Below are positions 25,501 to 39,773 of a stretch of 64,000 nt of DNA, piece by piece. The DNA is taken from NCBI GenBank assembly GCA_013398015.1, contig VZRR01005779.1, positions 1 to 64,000 of the forward strand. The letters run 5' to 3'. A program made the translations under genes and the position numbers. Position 1 is the first letter of the stretch. Each line of letters begins with the position of its first letter. The stretch comes from Oreocharis arfaki (lineage: Eukaryota > Chordata > Aves > Passeriformes > Paramythiidae). The notes under the pieces are model-generated. The model was not told where the DNA came from, searched no databases, and saw only the letters and a program-made list of their open reading frames with translations.

Positions 25501-28500
25501 CTGCCTTCTTTTCAATATTTTTCCTCAACATTTAACCATGAAAATAAACCCTTTGTATGTCTGAACAGAGATGAAAATATATACTTAATATTTTATCAAT
25601 TACTGTTTACTTTGCTATTAGTGTAAGTATTCAAAGACTTAAAAATACATGTTCCAAAGATATATAAACCAGCCAAAAATTAATCTTAAAAACAAAGCAT
25701 TAGAGCAGAAACCTCTTTCATAGTCGTCAGATTTGGCTGGCTCAACCAATCTGCTATGGCCACTGAACCAGTTAAATAAATTTCTATAATGATTTCACCA
25801 TTTTAGGCTGCCTATCTGCAAGTTCTTACTGTCAACACGAATTACCCTGTGTGCTGCAATTCCCCCATCAATTGAGACAAAGTATGACTGTTGTAGTGCT
25901 CTGTTAACATGACGTGCTTCTCATGGATCTGTGTTCCAAATGTCAGGACGATCCGGCACAGCCAGCCAGAAGCATCCTGTTAGCAGACCTCGGAGAACAA
26001 TTCCCACTAAAGGGTCCAGCCCAGGCAGGTGAAGGGTTTCCTGTGATGTGCAGTCTGGAGCTGGTGTCAGTTCTGAGCGCTCGGCGCTGGGGCAGCTCCG
26101 GTGCAGGCGGAGTGTGAGCGGCTCAGGGGATTAATGGGACCCAGCTCAACGTGCCTGCCTGACGGGACACCCACCCCAACAGAGCCAGGGCAGGTACCTT
26201 CGTCTGGGGACGGAGAGGGCAGAGACAAGGCACGAAAAGCTCATGAGCTGCTTTGGGGTTTTCTTCCAGAGAAAAGTTGTATCTGAAATTCAGCACAAAT
26301 CTAAAGTTTTCACAAAGGAGCTACTAATATAAACGAATTGAATGCTGGAGATAAAAATACCCCCCTGAAACTCCTAAAAACTATAACTGTTGTTAAGGTT
26401 TATAGGATTACACATTTAATTTAAAATACAATGAATCTCAATATATACACTAAATAACTCAGAAGTTAAAGATGATACTGCCTCATTAAAAAAAAAATTT
26501 TGAAATTAGAAGGCTTATGTTAAATTCATAACTTAAATATGACAAAAATCTGATTTTGTAGAATCTGTAGTTGGAAAAACAGTCACACAAGAAGCATCAC
26601 AGCTTTGCTACCTCCCACCCACACACTCAGTACAACTTAATAAATTTACCACAGCAGTATATAATACCTAGAGAGTAAGGGCAGAAATACAGAAAATTAT
26701 GTTAAAAAGTAATTGGTCTTCATCACCACCAGGATAAAAGGCAATACATAACTTTTTAGAAGTTGTATGAAGCCCACAAAATCCTGTATCCCAGTAGAGC
26801 TAATATAAGAAATGCATTTCACTGCAGACCAACCAGGATTTACAGCCCAACACAGGCTGCACAAGCTGAATTATGGATTACATTACATTTTTTTATATAT
26901 GGCACTGTAGAAAAGAAACCCCAATAGGTCAAACTGACGTATTAATCACTACAGCTAAAATAAATACTATATGTGAATAACATCTACTCATGGGCCACAG
27001 AATAGATCAAGGTAGAGAATTCTGAAGACACGTGGAACACTGGAGTCTTCAGTACCTATCAACAATATCAACTGAAAAGCATGAAAATGCTCATTAAACG
27101 TTTGTAATTTCCACTAATTGCTGCAGACACTGAAATACACAATGTACACACCCAGATTTGATTATGGAGCGACCAGAGTTAGGACAAACAGTTGACCCCA
27201 GCCTGTACTTTAAGACTTTACTCCAGATGCCCTTCATTAGGAGTTTTCTAAAATAATGTGCTATTGCTCAAGTGATTTGGACACTTAAAACTGAAAATTA
27301 ATGATCTGTGGTGGAATCAAATCACCTGTTGTACTTCTTGTCCTCAACCAGGAGAAGCCACAGAACATGTCCCATTACAGTTAAGCTCATCAAAATAGGG
27401 AATATTTCACATTATTAAAAAATAACTAATTGAAGATTCAGGCTAACAGTACTTCTTGAAGTAAATAAAATAATTCTTCTTCTCGATTCTCAATCAAGAC
27501 ATAAGACATGATGTCAAATACTTCCAAAGATGCAATTTTTATTTATTTCTTTAGAGAGAGAAAACCTACCTTCTAATTTTCTTCAGGAAGTCCTTCCATA
27601 TTGGTTCTAAGTTATTTAAATACTTAGAAAAAATACTCAAAATCTTGATGTGTGTTTGCTCTTAACATCACTGGCAAGTTATTATTACTTTGACTACCTG
27701 CATAGCTGACAAGAACACCAGAGAACAGTACCCGCAGTTCTTCATAGTTCTGTTACTTAGTAAGATAAAAGCTAAGCCAAGAGCAGCATCAAATTTACCC
27801 TATCTCACTGTAGCTACACAACTGAAAATAAAAACTTTTGCTAGAAGAATTTTGTGGCAACATAACTTTTACCAAAATGCAACACACCTATGGCTGTCAA
27901 TGGTGTCTAGGGGCAGGAGGCAAGCTTGTGCAGAGTGCACTTTGTTTCCCCTTCCCTCCTTTAACTGAGCTTCAATGTACTGAAACTGAATGCTATTCAT
28001 AAAAATTACTTACAGAGTTGAAAAAAGTAATTTTGGCTTTGGAGACAAGCACTTGGCACATTTTTCAAGTCCATGAGATGTTGGTCATTTTTTCCTTTGT
28101 AAAGATGTCTCTTAGAGTTGCTTTCTTTAAAAATTGTAATAGTATAAAAACGAAGACAAAAAGAGAAAACTGAGGGATTAACAAAAGCTTGCAAAAGAGA
28201 GAAATGCAGGTGGCTTCTTTTATGGATTAAGAAAAACGTATCACAGGACAGTGATAGGGCCTGGGAAAAAAATGCCCTCTGCCAACACCTCCCCTACAGA
28301 TAATGCAGGCTGCAGTGCTGCTGTCTTTTTGATCAAGAGAAGAAATCCCACACCAGTGACTGTTTCCCCTGACAGACTGCTTGTCCTTTTTAATGTTACA
28401 TGAGAGCACCAGCCTGAATTTCCCTCCCCTCAGAGCTCATACCACTACCAGAGATTAGAAATGCTGGTCTGCCTAGGGGTACTCACTTCTTTGGCCAAGG

Positions 28501-31500
28501 CTGTTTAACCTGTTGTGCTCCTTGTATTCCCTACCTTCTGCTTCGGAGATAGAAACTTTGCCTTTTTTATGGAACTTTTTGCTCATTCTCCTGGCAGAGC
28601 TTCCTCTAAATTGTTCTGTAATTGGTCCATCATACGGAAGTTCAGCTCTTGTTAGGCTCCTGTCTTGGCAAGAAAGTATCATGCTCAAAAAGACTGGAGA
28701 AGTATCTCTTTTATTGATAATTATAGCATGGGTCAACACTATTTTCATGCTGCTATAGCATGGAAATCGCTATTTATGATACCTTCCACTTTCTCAAACG
28801 CAGCTGCAGAAAATCTCATAATTCTCATTTGCCTTCCCATACAACACTACTGTTCTTTGCCCTTTTGTTTGCTGAGATAATTATCATACCAAGCATACTA
28901 CAAACAGAATAACAAAAGCCAGCGAAAATAGGTCTACTGCACTACCTCCTTCAGACATCTAATCCACAGGCCAGCTCAAAGCTCATCAGCAAAGTGAGAA
29001 AGTGAGGTAGGATAAGATTTCCCAAAGTGGTTCAACAGCTCAGAAGCCTGACTCTTAAGGACTGGGACTCCTAAGTGACCTATGGTTTCCGTACCCAAGT
29101 TTTGTAATAATTTAACTTAGTTTTAGTTAACACTGTGAAATGTCTGTGTGTATGCTTGGAAAAGTGATCTGTAACTACTTAACAAAACGACCCCATGAAA
29201 CTAACTCCACAATCCCACAAAGTGGCACCAGTTAAAAAGTTATAAAGACCGTAATTTTACGCAAATCATTGTAACTTCATGCAGGCCAAAAAACCGAGAT
29301 TTTGCTCCAAAGACAGGAGGAGAAGGAGGGAAAAAACCCAAGTCTGACCTACAAGTCATGGAGACACTCATGATAATTTTTTCACCACAGTCCCACTAGA
29401 CAGTAAAAAATTTCCTTAAGTTGTTTCTATTTTTTAACTTTTCTGCTTCTCTTTTTGACCATCTCTCGGGTTATCGGTATTAAAAAACCCCCAAACTCCA
29501 CCAGTGTAAAAAATCTTGCCAAGGCTGGGGAGCTGTGGTGCTGTCTCTTCCCTCCCTACTGCACCTACCCTGCAGGGACTGGCTGCCAGCCTGTAACTTG
29601 AAGGCAAGCAGGAACCAAGTAACTAATAAATAAGGAGTACACCACTAAAGTAAACAGTACCCCAGCTATAATTAGCTAGAACAGACAAGCTGCTGGTGGT
29701 AGATGTCTCTCCGAGTTCCCTCAGGCCCTCTCTAGCCCCCACAGAATCCCTTTAACCAGCATGCTCCTGGTTTGACTCCAGGCAAAACAAAAACAAAAAC
29801 CCTTTTTTCCTAGTCACTCACTAGAACAGAGTATGTAACAAAAGGAACACCAAGATGAAGATCCCACTATTAGCTATTTTTACTGTACTATTTCTTTGAA
29901 AGCAAAATACTGCCTGTAATATTCAAGACACACTGGGAAACTTCATAAACCTGCATTTAACACACATTGATTAGTCCCAAAGACTTCAGTGGTCAAATAG
30001 CATGAGACTTTTCAAAAGCACACAAATATGACAATTTCTAGAAAGAAAACCCTGGTTTTACTATAGAAAGAAATATAGAAAATAAAGTATTTTCCTACAC
30101 CAGAACCAGTTAGGGATTAGCAAAGCTCATGCAGTAGGAAACGCAGAGAGATTGACAGGAACACAGCGCTCCAAGAAAAGCTTATTGCAGGTAATTAATG
30201 TTCTACACGAGGCACATTACTGACTTCAAACAAACTCACCACTCTGTTTAAAGTCAAGCATGTGCACATGTCCTTGCAGGTTTGGAGCTCCAACGCTCAG
30301 CTTCTCATGAATGTGGCCAAACAGGACCCACTTTGCCATCACTCCTACAAAGGAAGGATGTGCAAAGCACACTGCTCCATTATCTGTGAACAGCTTCTAA
30401 CAAAGCTGAAAAGCTCGTTTCAGCTCAAAATTTACATATTTGAGCTCCACCTTTGAATTTTATCATTGGCAAATTTCAGACAAATTCTGAAGGAGGAATG
30501 TGGACAGCAGAAGACTGGTCAACACGTGTAAAAGAAGGTTGAGCATTCATTTCCAAATTAAACAAGTGTTTGCTCAAAATACCCTTACAACTTAGAATAC
30601 ATCACAGGGATTAAAATGCATCATATTCCTTGAAGAGCAAAGTTGGTCAAAATAAATTTGCCTGCACCACAAACTGCTGATACTGTGTCATTTCATGATG
30701 ACATCACTTATGAAACCTGTAATAGGGACCTGACTTTAAATTTTGTGCACAGATATACATATGATATGCACACATTAAATACTCAGAAAAACATTCTGAC
30801 TTAAAGTAAAACCTTGGAAGACTTGCATATGGTAAAAGTAAACCATAAAAGGCCTGTTTTCACTTCTCTTTCTTACACACTAAGCTTGTTTTTCATTGGG
30901 ACTACTTAGAATGAAGGGATAATTTTTTTAACACATAATAAGACAGCAAGTCCTGAATGGAATGTTTATCTGTCAGGCTTTTGTTTTGTTGTCTCTTTAA
31001 CTGAAGAACTTCTACCTTTTTATCAACAGACCACATTCAGCTGTACATAATGCACAGCGCTGATGCAGAGGGGGCATGGCCATTGCTGTTCTACACCACC
31101 CACATCATCACTTGAGATGTGGCTTCAGGGGAAGAAAATGTAGCCACGCACGAGAATAATGGCATTTTGTTGAGTTTCTTCCCCAGGCAAGTTGTTGGAG
31201 CAGTGCTGCAGAGTGTCCTCCCACCACTGCTCATCCCGCCAGTCCTCAGCAGGACACGGCCGGGGCGTGGATGCGGCTCCAAGCAGCGAACGGAGCCAAG
31301 CCCAAGGGAAGCCCAAGTGGAGCCCTGCTGACCACAGCCAGGAGCAGGCAGCCCAACGTGGACGATCCAGCTTTTTGTGGGTTTGTCCATCACTGCTTTT
31401 GTTGTCTTGGGGACAGAAAATGCGGCTGTGGGAGCGCCACCACCTTGTCTTTGTCCTGGGAACACCTGCATGTTATGGCTGAGCCACAGGAACAGGTCTT

Positions 31501-34500
31501 GTTTTGGCCTTGGCCACAGGAGGTGAGGCGAGGTGGGGAACTCATTTTGTGTGTCAATCTCCTGCTCTTTTGTGCCCTTCTGCTATCGATATTGTTCTGT
31601 TCCTTTGCATTTCCTATCCCATTACTCTTTGTCTTCAGTAGATTGTTATCTCACCTCACAGTCTCTGCCTTTGTCCCTCTCTCACTGGAAGCAGGGCAAA
31701 TAGGGAAATCGAGCAGCTTATTTGGAATTTAATTCCCACCACAGGGACGCACAATGGCTGAACAGTGGTTTGGTTCTGCAATTGACAGCAGGTAAAATAA
31801 CAAGTTCTGTTCAGCACTTCCAGTAGGGTGTTTTACTTTACAAGCTGGCGACTGGATTCCCTTGAAGTTCAAGACTATTTGCCCAAAGGCCCAGGGTAAA
31901 GTAAAAATGTTAAATGACTAAGTGTCACAGGACCAACACAATACTTGATGGCCTATAAAAGAATTGTCTGAAAAAATCCAAAAATGTGCATCTTGTAACA
32001 CGTTTTAAGTTCTTTAGACTTTTTCTAAACCTTAACTTCAGTAAAAAAGGTTTTAGACAAAAAGGAAAAAGATTATTCCACAAAATTTACCTAGCATTGA
32101 ATAGGATCAAAGCAGAAGGAAATTAATCTATTTGATGATTCATCTGACTGCACTAGGGAAGAATTACTTAAATGGGAAACATTGCCACATTAAGATACAG
32201 GTAGGAATCTTTGCATGTCCAGGTTGAAAAGTTAGACCTTGAAAATTTTCTGGTCAGGTTTTCAAAATTATTTTCATTGACATCTGAAATTGTCACAGCA
32301 CCTTGGGCCTTACCTTCTAAAGTCAGTGGACAAACCCTCTGCTAGAGCCTTCCATGTTTTCTCTTAGTCTTACCAGTTTTATTTAGCCAGAAGAAAGAAA
32401 AATTCTGTAATTATAAGCATCAGAAAAACAGAGACTGCAAAATAGGTTCTATCCTTCAGTGTCTGAAAATCAGGAAGACAGAGAAAAGACAACTGAAAAT
32501 ACAGAAAAACTCAACCCAAAACCAACTCCCAAAAAACCCCCAAAAAGCAAACTCACATAACCATCTTGTCCCCACAAATCCTCAAGGTAGCTGCCTTTTG
32601 CAAGAAAAACACAACCTTCCCGGGAATAGCAATAGAGCTCCATACAGATTGACAAATAATGGATGAACTCTCAGCTACTCAGAAGTCTTTGTGCCAAGTT
32701 CTCATTTGCCATGCTAATGAGCTGCACACACTGTATTTACAACACATCTATAAATAAAACAATTGTATTTATTATTACCATGTCGATTTTTTTTTTTCAA
32801 TGTAGCCATTTTTTCTTTTTGTAATCAAGGATGAGGATTTCTATTAAGAAAAAAAAGAACAAAACACTATTTCAAGTAAGAATGCAGTAGAAAACCTTTG
32901 AGAAGCAGAGAAAGAAATGCTCTCACGATCTCCTCCTGCATGCTACATCAACATCATGCAGTCAGGTGGGACCAACTTCCATCTTCAAATGAAGTAAAAA
33001 TGAAATTTGTCTTGGCCAATAAGGAAAAATTATTAATATCATTGAACCCTCTGTCAGAATATTTTGTGTTCCATAGATCAAAAGAATACACACAGTATGC
33101 AAACCTGTTCTACTAGTAAAAAAGAATGTTTTCCCTGGCACAGAGCCCACTTGCTGTTTTCTTGCATTGCTGCCTGGCTTTTTCCTCCTGTCAACTGAGA
33201 TCCATGCAAAAGTGTTCTACTGCCTCCTGACTCACTATCTGTACTTCTGCCTGTTTGCAACAGGCACAGAAATGTGTTTCTACACATTCATTCCCAGTTA
33301 CAGTTATTAATCATTGATGTAAACACAGCATTATCCATCATCTTCAATGTCTTCCTAGTTTTACTGCTAAGTCTATAAGAAACATTAGAATAATGTTTGT
33401 AAGTCTTGTTTCACAAAATAAAACCAGAATTCTAAAAAAACCCAGTTTGTGTCTATCATGGCCTAAAACACAGTTCGAAATTAAATTTTTAAAAATGAAA
33501 ACTTATCACTGGGGCAATTGATTTTTAAATTGAAATCTCATTCATTTAAGAATAAGAAAAAAAGTTGCAATTACTAATTAGGATAACATCTACATAGTGT
33601 TTCAAAATACTGCTTCTGAAATAGATATTAACACATTTATGGCGAACTATTTTAATATTTATTTGATTTTGAAAATAGGAAGTAAAACAAAACAGAAGTG
33701 AAACAGAAGTTTAAAAACTTGAGATTTTCAAAGACTTATACAATAGTATGCATGTAATTCCATCAAAAAAATGTAAGGACAGACTCCTTTCTTCTGTCTC
33801 CTTGAAAATTCAAACCCATAAATTTAAGTGATAGTTTTGGGATGCCTCAAATGAAATCATAACTGCCAGCAGCAGTGATATCCTACACCAAAAGAGGTCT
33901 GAGAGAACACTGTTTTTTATCATGTCAGTGAGACATGGAGCAAAGAGTGCTTGAAAAGGCAGTGATAAAATAAACCATAAAAATTCCTCCTGTTCTGCTC
34001 TTAGTCTACAGGCTTAAAAGCACAAAAAGCAAACTTTACGTTCTTGATCCATAAATGCTTGCAAAAGATGTTCTGCTCTATTGTATCTCTTTCACCTAAC
34101 TCAAGCTTAACCAGCGTAAAGGGGCTTTAGATTCCAGTGCCTTCTAAACATATCTTGACCACTTTAAACACAAAGTAATCTATCAAGAGCCAACCATACA
34201 GTAGGAAGACCAAGCTGAGACTTGAGCTGTTGAACAAGCTGCTCCAAGGATCTTTGAAAGTGGATGCCATAAAATAAACTTTGGATCCAGAAAGGTGAGG
34301 GAACAGCCCAAAGATTTGCTCAGAGAACAGAAATGCTGATGAATGGTGGTTTCCCCCAAAATAAAAGACTTTTCCTTTGTTCTAGTTCTTTTGGGGCTGT
34401 CAGGAGCAGTTATGCCTCATATATTGGCTGATTCATGACCTTCTAAAAGTGGGTGATATTCACTGAGTAGAAACTTTGGACAGAAGCCAAGGCACAACCC

Positions 34501-37500
34501 TTCTGTAACAGAGACTTCTGCAGGACACACTACACATCTCCTTTTGTTTAAAAGGGCAAGAAAGGAAGGAAACAAGGCCAGGTTTTCCACGAGAGAGCTC
34601 ATTTCTAACCCATTCCAAAGAGAAAATTACCTAGTATGCTGATTTCTTCTTAATACTGTTAAAATATTGACAATGGATTTGAGGAATAATCACAGGTGTT
34701 GCTGAAATATCCATGGATAACCGAAGCATGAAGTGAGAATGTCAGCTGAAATGGTGCAAACAAATTAATCCCGTTCTGTAGCGCATGACTAAAAAGAGAC
34801 TGCAGTCAAAAAAACCTTTTTCCAACTATAACACATCCCCAAGTGCTTCCCACATAATCCTGAATCCATCCTTACATTTCCACTTAGAGATCAGGAGTTA
34901 CTAATAGTATAAAGACCTAAAACACAGTAATATTAAGTAACTTCTCCCCATCTGCATTTGGAAGCCTCTGGTACAACACAGATTTTCAAGTCTTAAACCA
35001 GAATCTTAATCATGTTTTGTACAAAACCTAACACGAAAACAGCTTTAAAATACTCAAATTATACCATCTGAAAGATTGATTTAATTAAAAGATGTTGTGC
35101 CTCGTACCCAAAGTACATCTCACTTCAGTAATTAGCTCTTCTCTACACAAAACACCACTGTTTGAAGCATCAGTTTTGGGACTTTCCCGGTCTGCAAGAA
35201 CATTATCTTTCTTGAGTAATACAGTGGCTGGAATATACTGGATGAGAAAACACATGGAGTCTCAGATCTCCCTTGAGCACTGGCCCAACATATGGCCCTG
35301 CACATTTTGAAAGATGGTGTTTGGGATAGTTTGCTGAATATTCTTAAGATGACTGCTCTTCTGCTGTGTGAGAAAGAGGGCTTTTTCTTATCCCTAAAAT
35401 GACTGTCTTCAATAAGCAGTGATTCACTGAACTAGCCCTGAAGCTGCCTTTGGAAGCTCAGTATTCAAAAACCATCTGTGCCAGCAAGTACCAGGAGAGG
35501 GCTTTCATTTGATATTTAAACAAATTATACCCTCAGATATTTCAAACATATAGTCTGTATTTATGTATTTTGGGATACTAGCCATAGGTCTTGATGAAAA
35601 GCCAAATTATTTAATTATTTGTATTATTATTAAATACAGAAAAATACTTGTATTTAACCTCTACACTTTAATTCCATGATAAAAAATGAGGGACTTGAAA
35701 ATATGCAAATTCTGCATTCATGCCACCTTAGCAGTACTTAAATATTTAGCTTGTAAAGCTACCTGACCTAGTCTTGTGATAGTTAATTCTTTTTTTAAAG
35801 CTTTAACTCTTATAATTACATGAAAATATCTATTTCATAAACAAACCAAACTTTTAATTCTTACTCTTAAAAGCCTTATAATTCAAGAAAAAAAGCACTG
35901 AAAATGTGAACTGAATAGATTCAAAATCAAACAGAAAGCAATCAAGGTAAACAAAAGCAACCCAAAACTTATATTTAATCTGACATTAGAGGTGCTTAGA
36001 GATGCTAACTGAAGAATTTAAGTGCTTGCTGTCCTGAATGTTGTGACCTGTTTGGGTCACCCACCGCTGACTGCCACACGAGCATCACAGGACCATGGCA
36101 CAGATCAGAACTGGGCAGCACTGCTGCTAAACACATAACATGGGCCAGGATCCTTAGATACCTAACTTGATAACCATGCACTAAATTCCAAAAAGCTGTG
36201 ACTTTAAAAGATTTTACAATAATTTTTGTCTAGTATTACTAAAGAAAGGAAAACCCCTAAAAAATTCTGCAAATGCAGTGTTTTCAACTATGCCAGGCAG
36301 AGAAGCTGAATCCTTCCAAAGGTATCTCGCTTCTCTTTACCTCTTCTCCTTCACTCTTGATCTAAACCCTACATTATAATAATAAGCAGGCTGAATTACT
36401 GATGAGCTGCTGGCTGCTACAGAGGCAGCTGTGTTTCCAGCAGATCATCTAAAATATGAGCAGATACAAAAGGTACTAAAAAGAAAGAGAATGAAGTGCA
36501 GGTGATCTCACATTTGCTGTCTCTGTCTGGTTGCAAGTTCCTTTTCCAGTGTTCACTGGGCTCTAGGCCGAACTACTTCAACAAGCTAAGCAGGAACTAT
36601 TCACTTTTTACTGTTGTTAGATCAGTCTTCATCCTGTTTATCGAATGGAGATGGGTCAGCCCAGGGTAAAAGAGCCACAGCCAACCAAAGGGAAGGGGCA
36701 GGAATGCAGGGATTGGGATAGGGGTCACAGTGACATCAGCCCAAGCCACTTCATATTCTTGGTCTGAAACCAGCCACTCACTTGGTGGTAGTGTTATTTG
36801 AGAACACTGAGCCCCTGCTCATCTGCTGGTTTACAAAATATTTTCTCCATGTTTTGGAAGGGCACTTTTTATATGGTTCCATGTAGAAGCAAATTTAAAA
36901 AAAAAAACAGGTAAAAATAACCTCACTTCAAAACTACTGATTTTCCATGTCCCCAGGTAAAAGTAATAAAAAAAAATTAGCTGTACTAGTACAGGAAAGA
37001 CAGTTGATGGCCTGGTCTTGATAGCTTATAATAATCCTGCCCTCCAAAAAAAAGGTCTATTTAGCTATGGCTTGAAAACAAGTGAAGAAGTCCAAATGAG
37101 CTCTTGCAATGTGAGACGGAGAACAAATTTAAAGAAAATACTCTCGAACAAAGTGCTGGTAGAAAATATTTACAGTTATAAACTCAAGTTTTTTCACATT
37201 TACAAACGCTGAAAAAGAGCTATTTCTTTCTATACAACAAGCAGTACTTGAATACAGAAATATTAATCTTTTCCATCAACCTCTTGTCTTAGGTAGAATA
37301 TCCATCACTATACCCTAAATTAACCTCCTGCTCAGATGAAAAGGGTATTATTAAAAAGATCCAATTTCCAAAAATAAATTGTTAGTATTTCTGTTAAACC
37401 AAGAAGCTGGACTGAAATCCAGCACTGCTCACTGAAAAAAATGGCCAATGCAACTAAGTAAAATATCAAACAAGAGTTAGTTCAGAAAAGGGGAAAAAAA

Positions 37501-39773
37501 AAGAACATGCCAGGGAGGGATGATTTGTAAATGACATCTCTTTGGATCAGCAAACATGCAGGGTCCCAGCTGCAACAAAAGCAGACATTTAAGTAAAAAA
37601 AGATTAGTGAGGAGACTAGCAACTTCAATGAAAAACTGAGTATTTTGACCAAAAAAAAGGGCCGGCCAAGAAAGCTCTGGCCAAGTCAGACCTTGCAAGC
37701 AGAGATTATCAGTAGCAAGGGCTTTAAGCAGCTTAGAAATTGCTGGGAGAAATTAGTGTCATAGACCACAGAGGAGGTCAGATATTTTAAGGTAGAATTG
37801 GGCTAAGGGGGTGTTGGTACCACAGAACACAGAATCATAACGATGTTTATAATCTCCAGAAACCCAAAGAAGAGATATCACACAGCTTTAGACAAATAAT
37901 ACAAAATTCCAGTACCTTTTTACAGTGAAACATTTTGGAAGAGTGGAGTTTATTTCTGCATAGCAGACCTAATAAGCTCAGAAAAATAACAGATAGGGAG
38001 TTTCTAGGAGCCAAGCTGTGTGACACAGCTTCCACAGTACTTTAGGTCCTATTCCCTACAAAAGACATTGAATAATGCAGATACAGTTTCCAAGACCTTG
38101 AAATCCGCTTCCAGCCAGCCATGTATATGAGCTGGCCAGGATGGTTAGAAGCTAGGAGAAGAGGGATGGGAGCAATTCCATCTGAACTGGCACACAATTC
38201 ATGGCTCCAGGAAATCCATGTATCGGCAAAAACTTCAAGGATAGTTTGCCAGTTGAATAATACAGTTGTTCAGCAAAATTAGGGCTAGGGGAGCAGCAAA
38301 AGGATGCAAAAATGCCCAGACGCCTTTGGAATTTGCTCCAGACTTTTATTTTTCCTTGAAGCACTGTACCAAGAGAATAAGGAGCTTCTAGAGAGAGAGG
38401 GATGCTGTTCATCATAATCCATTCAGATAGAGAGCTCTGATTAAACTGTTTCATTCACTGAAGGTGACCACAATTTTGTTCATCAAATTATTAAAGCTTA
38501 CCAAAGAACATTTTTTTTAAACAGAAAATAGACAAAAAAAATTAAATTCTATTCCTTAGGAGAAAATATTCCTCTGGTGAAGTGTTAAAATCTGAAGGGA
38601 TCCATGTATTATTAGAAGGTTCAAATTATTTTTAAATGAGGGAAAGCCAAAGCTATGACCAACCAGTTGAGCTTCTAATGAAAGCTCCTTTGGGCCTGTT
38701 GCTGCGAGACTTGTTCCAGGTTCATGTGGAGGAGAACAGAATTCTTTACCGAATGTAAGATAAAGGAGGGAGATTGAAAGGAAAGGAATAACAGGACAAT
38801 ACAAAACCCGGGAAACTCCCTCAGTCTGAAAAGAATTTTGCCAGAAACAGGAGCATCTCCTACATATCTGAAGTCCTAAGTCAATTTCAGAGTATGACCA
38901 AGATTCACTTCTGTCCCTAGCTCAGCTAATTCCCAAGCACTAATCTTAGCACACGAAAAGAGAGAGAAGTCAGATAAAAGCTATCCAAAATGGGAAGCAA
39001 AAAGGCCGTTGGAAATGCCTGGCATTTACACAGTCAAATATCTGAGCCAAAACTGTTAGTTTAGTTATTCAAAACAAAATGTTTGCATTTTCATCAGAAC
39101 AGGCATGTAATAGGGAGAATTCCTCTGACTGCACTGCGTGGGCAGACTTAGCAGAAGCAAAAGCAGCCCAAGTGTATCTGCACTAAACAACACAGTGCTC
39201 TTACACAGCCACCCGCAGCAGTGCAACCACGTCACCCTGGCTCTCCACATTGCATAATATATATCAGGCTTTCGACAATTTTGCATTTACTGTGTAGCAC
39301 AGCTACTTCTCCACCTAAAAATAACAGGAGAATCATGTTAATGAATCTGGTTCTACTTCTAGAGCACAGTATTCTTATAACTCATCTTTGCAGTGTTGGG
39401 GGATACCTTGACATTCTGGAAGAAGTTTGGACACGCAGTTGTCACAAAGCTACACTGGTATTACTACAAGCTCTTGGTTCAAACTGTAAGCAAGACTACA
39501 GTTATGGTTTTTCAGATACTTCTTCGTTCTCTACTCTTTTTGGTTTTTTTCAGATTATCCAGAGGAGAAAAGAGGTATAAAGGCAGTGAACAGTTTAAGA
39601 CCTACACTTAACAATTAACTATTTCTAAAATATTCTTCAATTATCTGCTGAAAGTTCACACTTGAAAATACAACTAAAAGGAGATGCCGTTTTAACTGTG
39701 GCAAGATAAGCTGGACTCCTGGTCCTGATGTGCATTTCCAAATGACACACTTCACTGACAGCCTCTGACATAC
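22501..39773. other. TAF4: Noncoding AT-rich sequence adjoining the MQQQ exon
   Basis: At its high end this interval begins with the TAF4 donor at 39773-39772, so at least that part is intron. It includes a GC-rich inverted repeat (22653-22731), GC-richer patches at 26020-26240 and 31080-31530, and simple A- or T-rich runs. No further TAF4 exon was found; I searched by eye for a reverse-complement match to the RDLIFCLE-type C-terminal helix. No other gene is recognisable. Short open frames here are on both strands and overlap one another, as expected by chance. Confidence 0.6.
22653..22731. repeat. GC-rich 12-bp inverted repeat, 55-base spacer
   Basis: TCACTGGGGGCA (22653-22664) and TGCCCCCAGTGA (22720-22731) are exact reverse complements. 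They sit in a GC-rich patch (22555-22780) that also contains GCGGATCCGC. The patch has no recognisable coding or transposon content. Confidence 0.85.

Noticed and set aside
34930..34995. Weak resemblance to the reverse complement of MIR/L2 (AAGTAACTTCTCCCCATCTG)
   Set aside because: Only short disjoint matches; they could not be separated from chance without a profile search.
37800..37860. CR1 3' terminus suggested by AGAATCATAACGATG
   Set aside because: Only the AGAATCATA word matches; the following GGTTTGGGTTGGAAGGGACC-type block expected in CR1 is absent.
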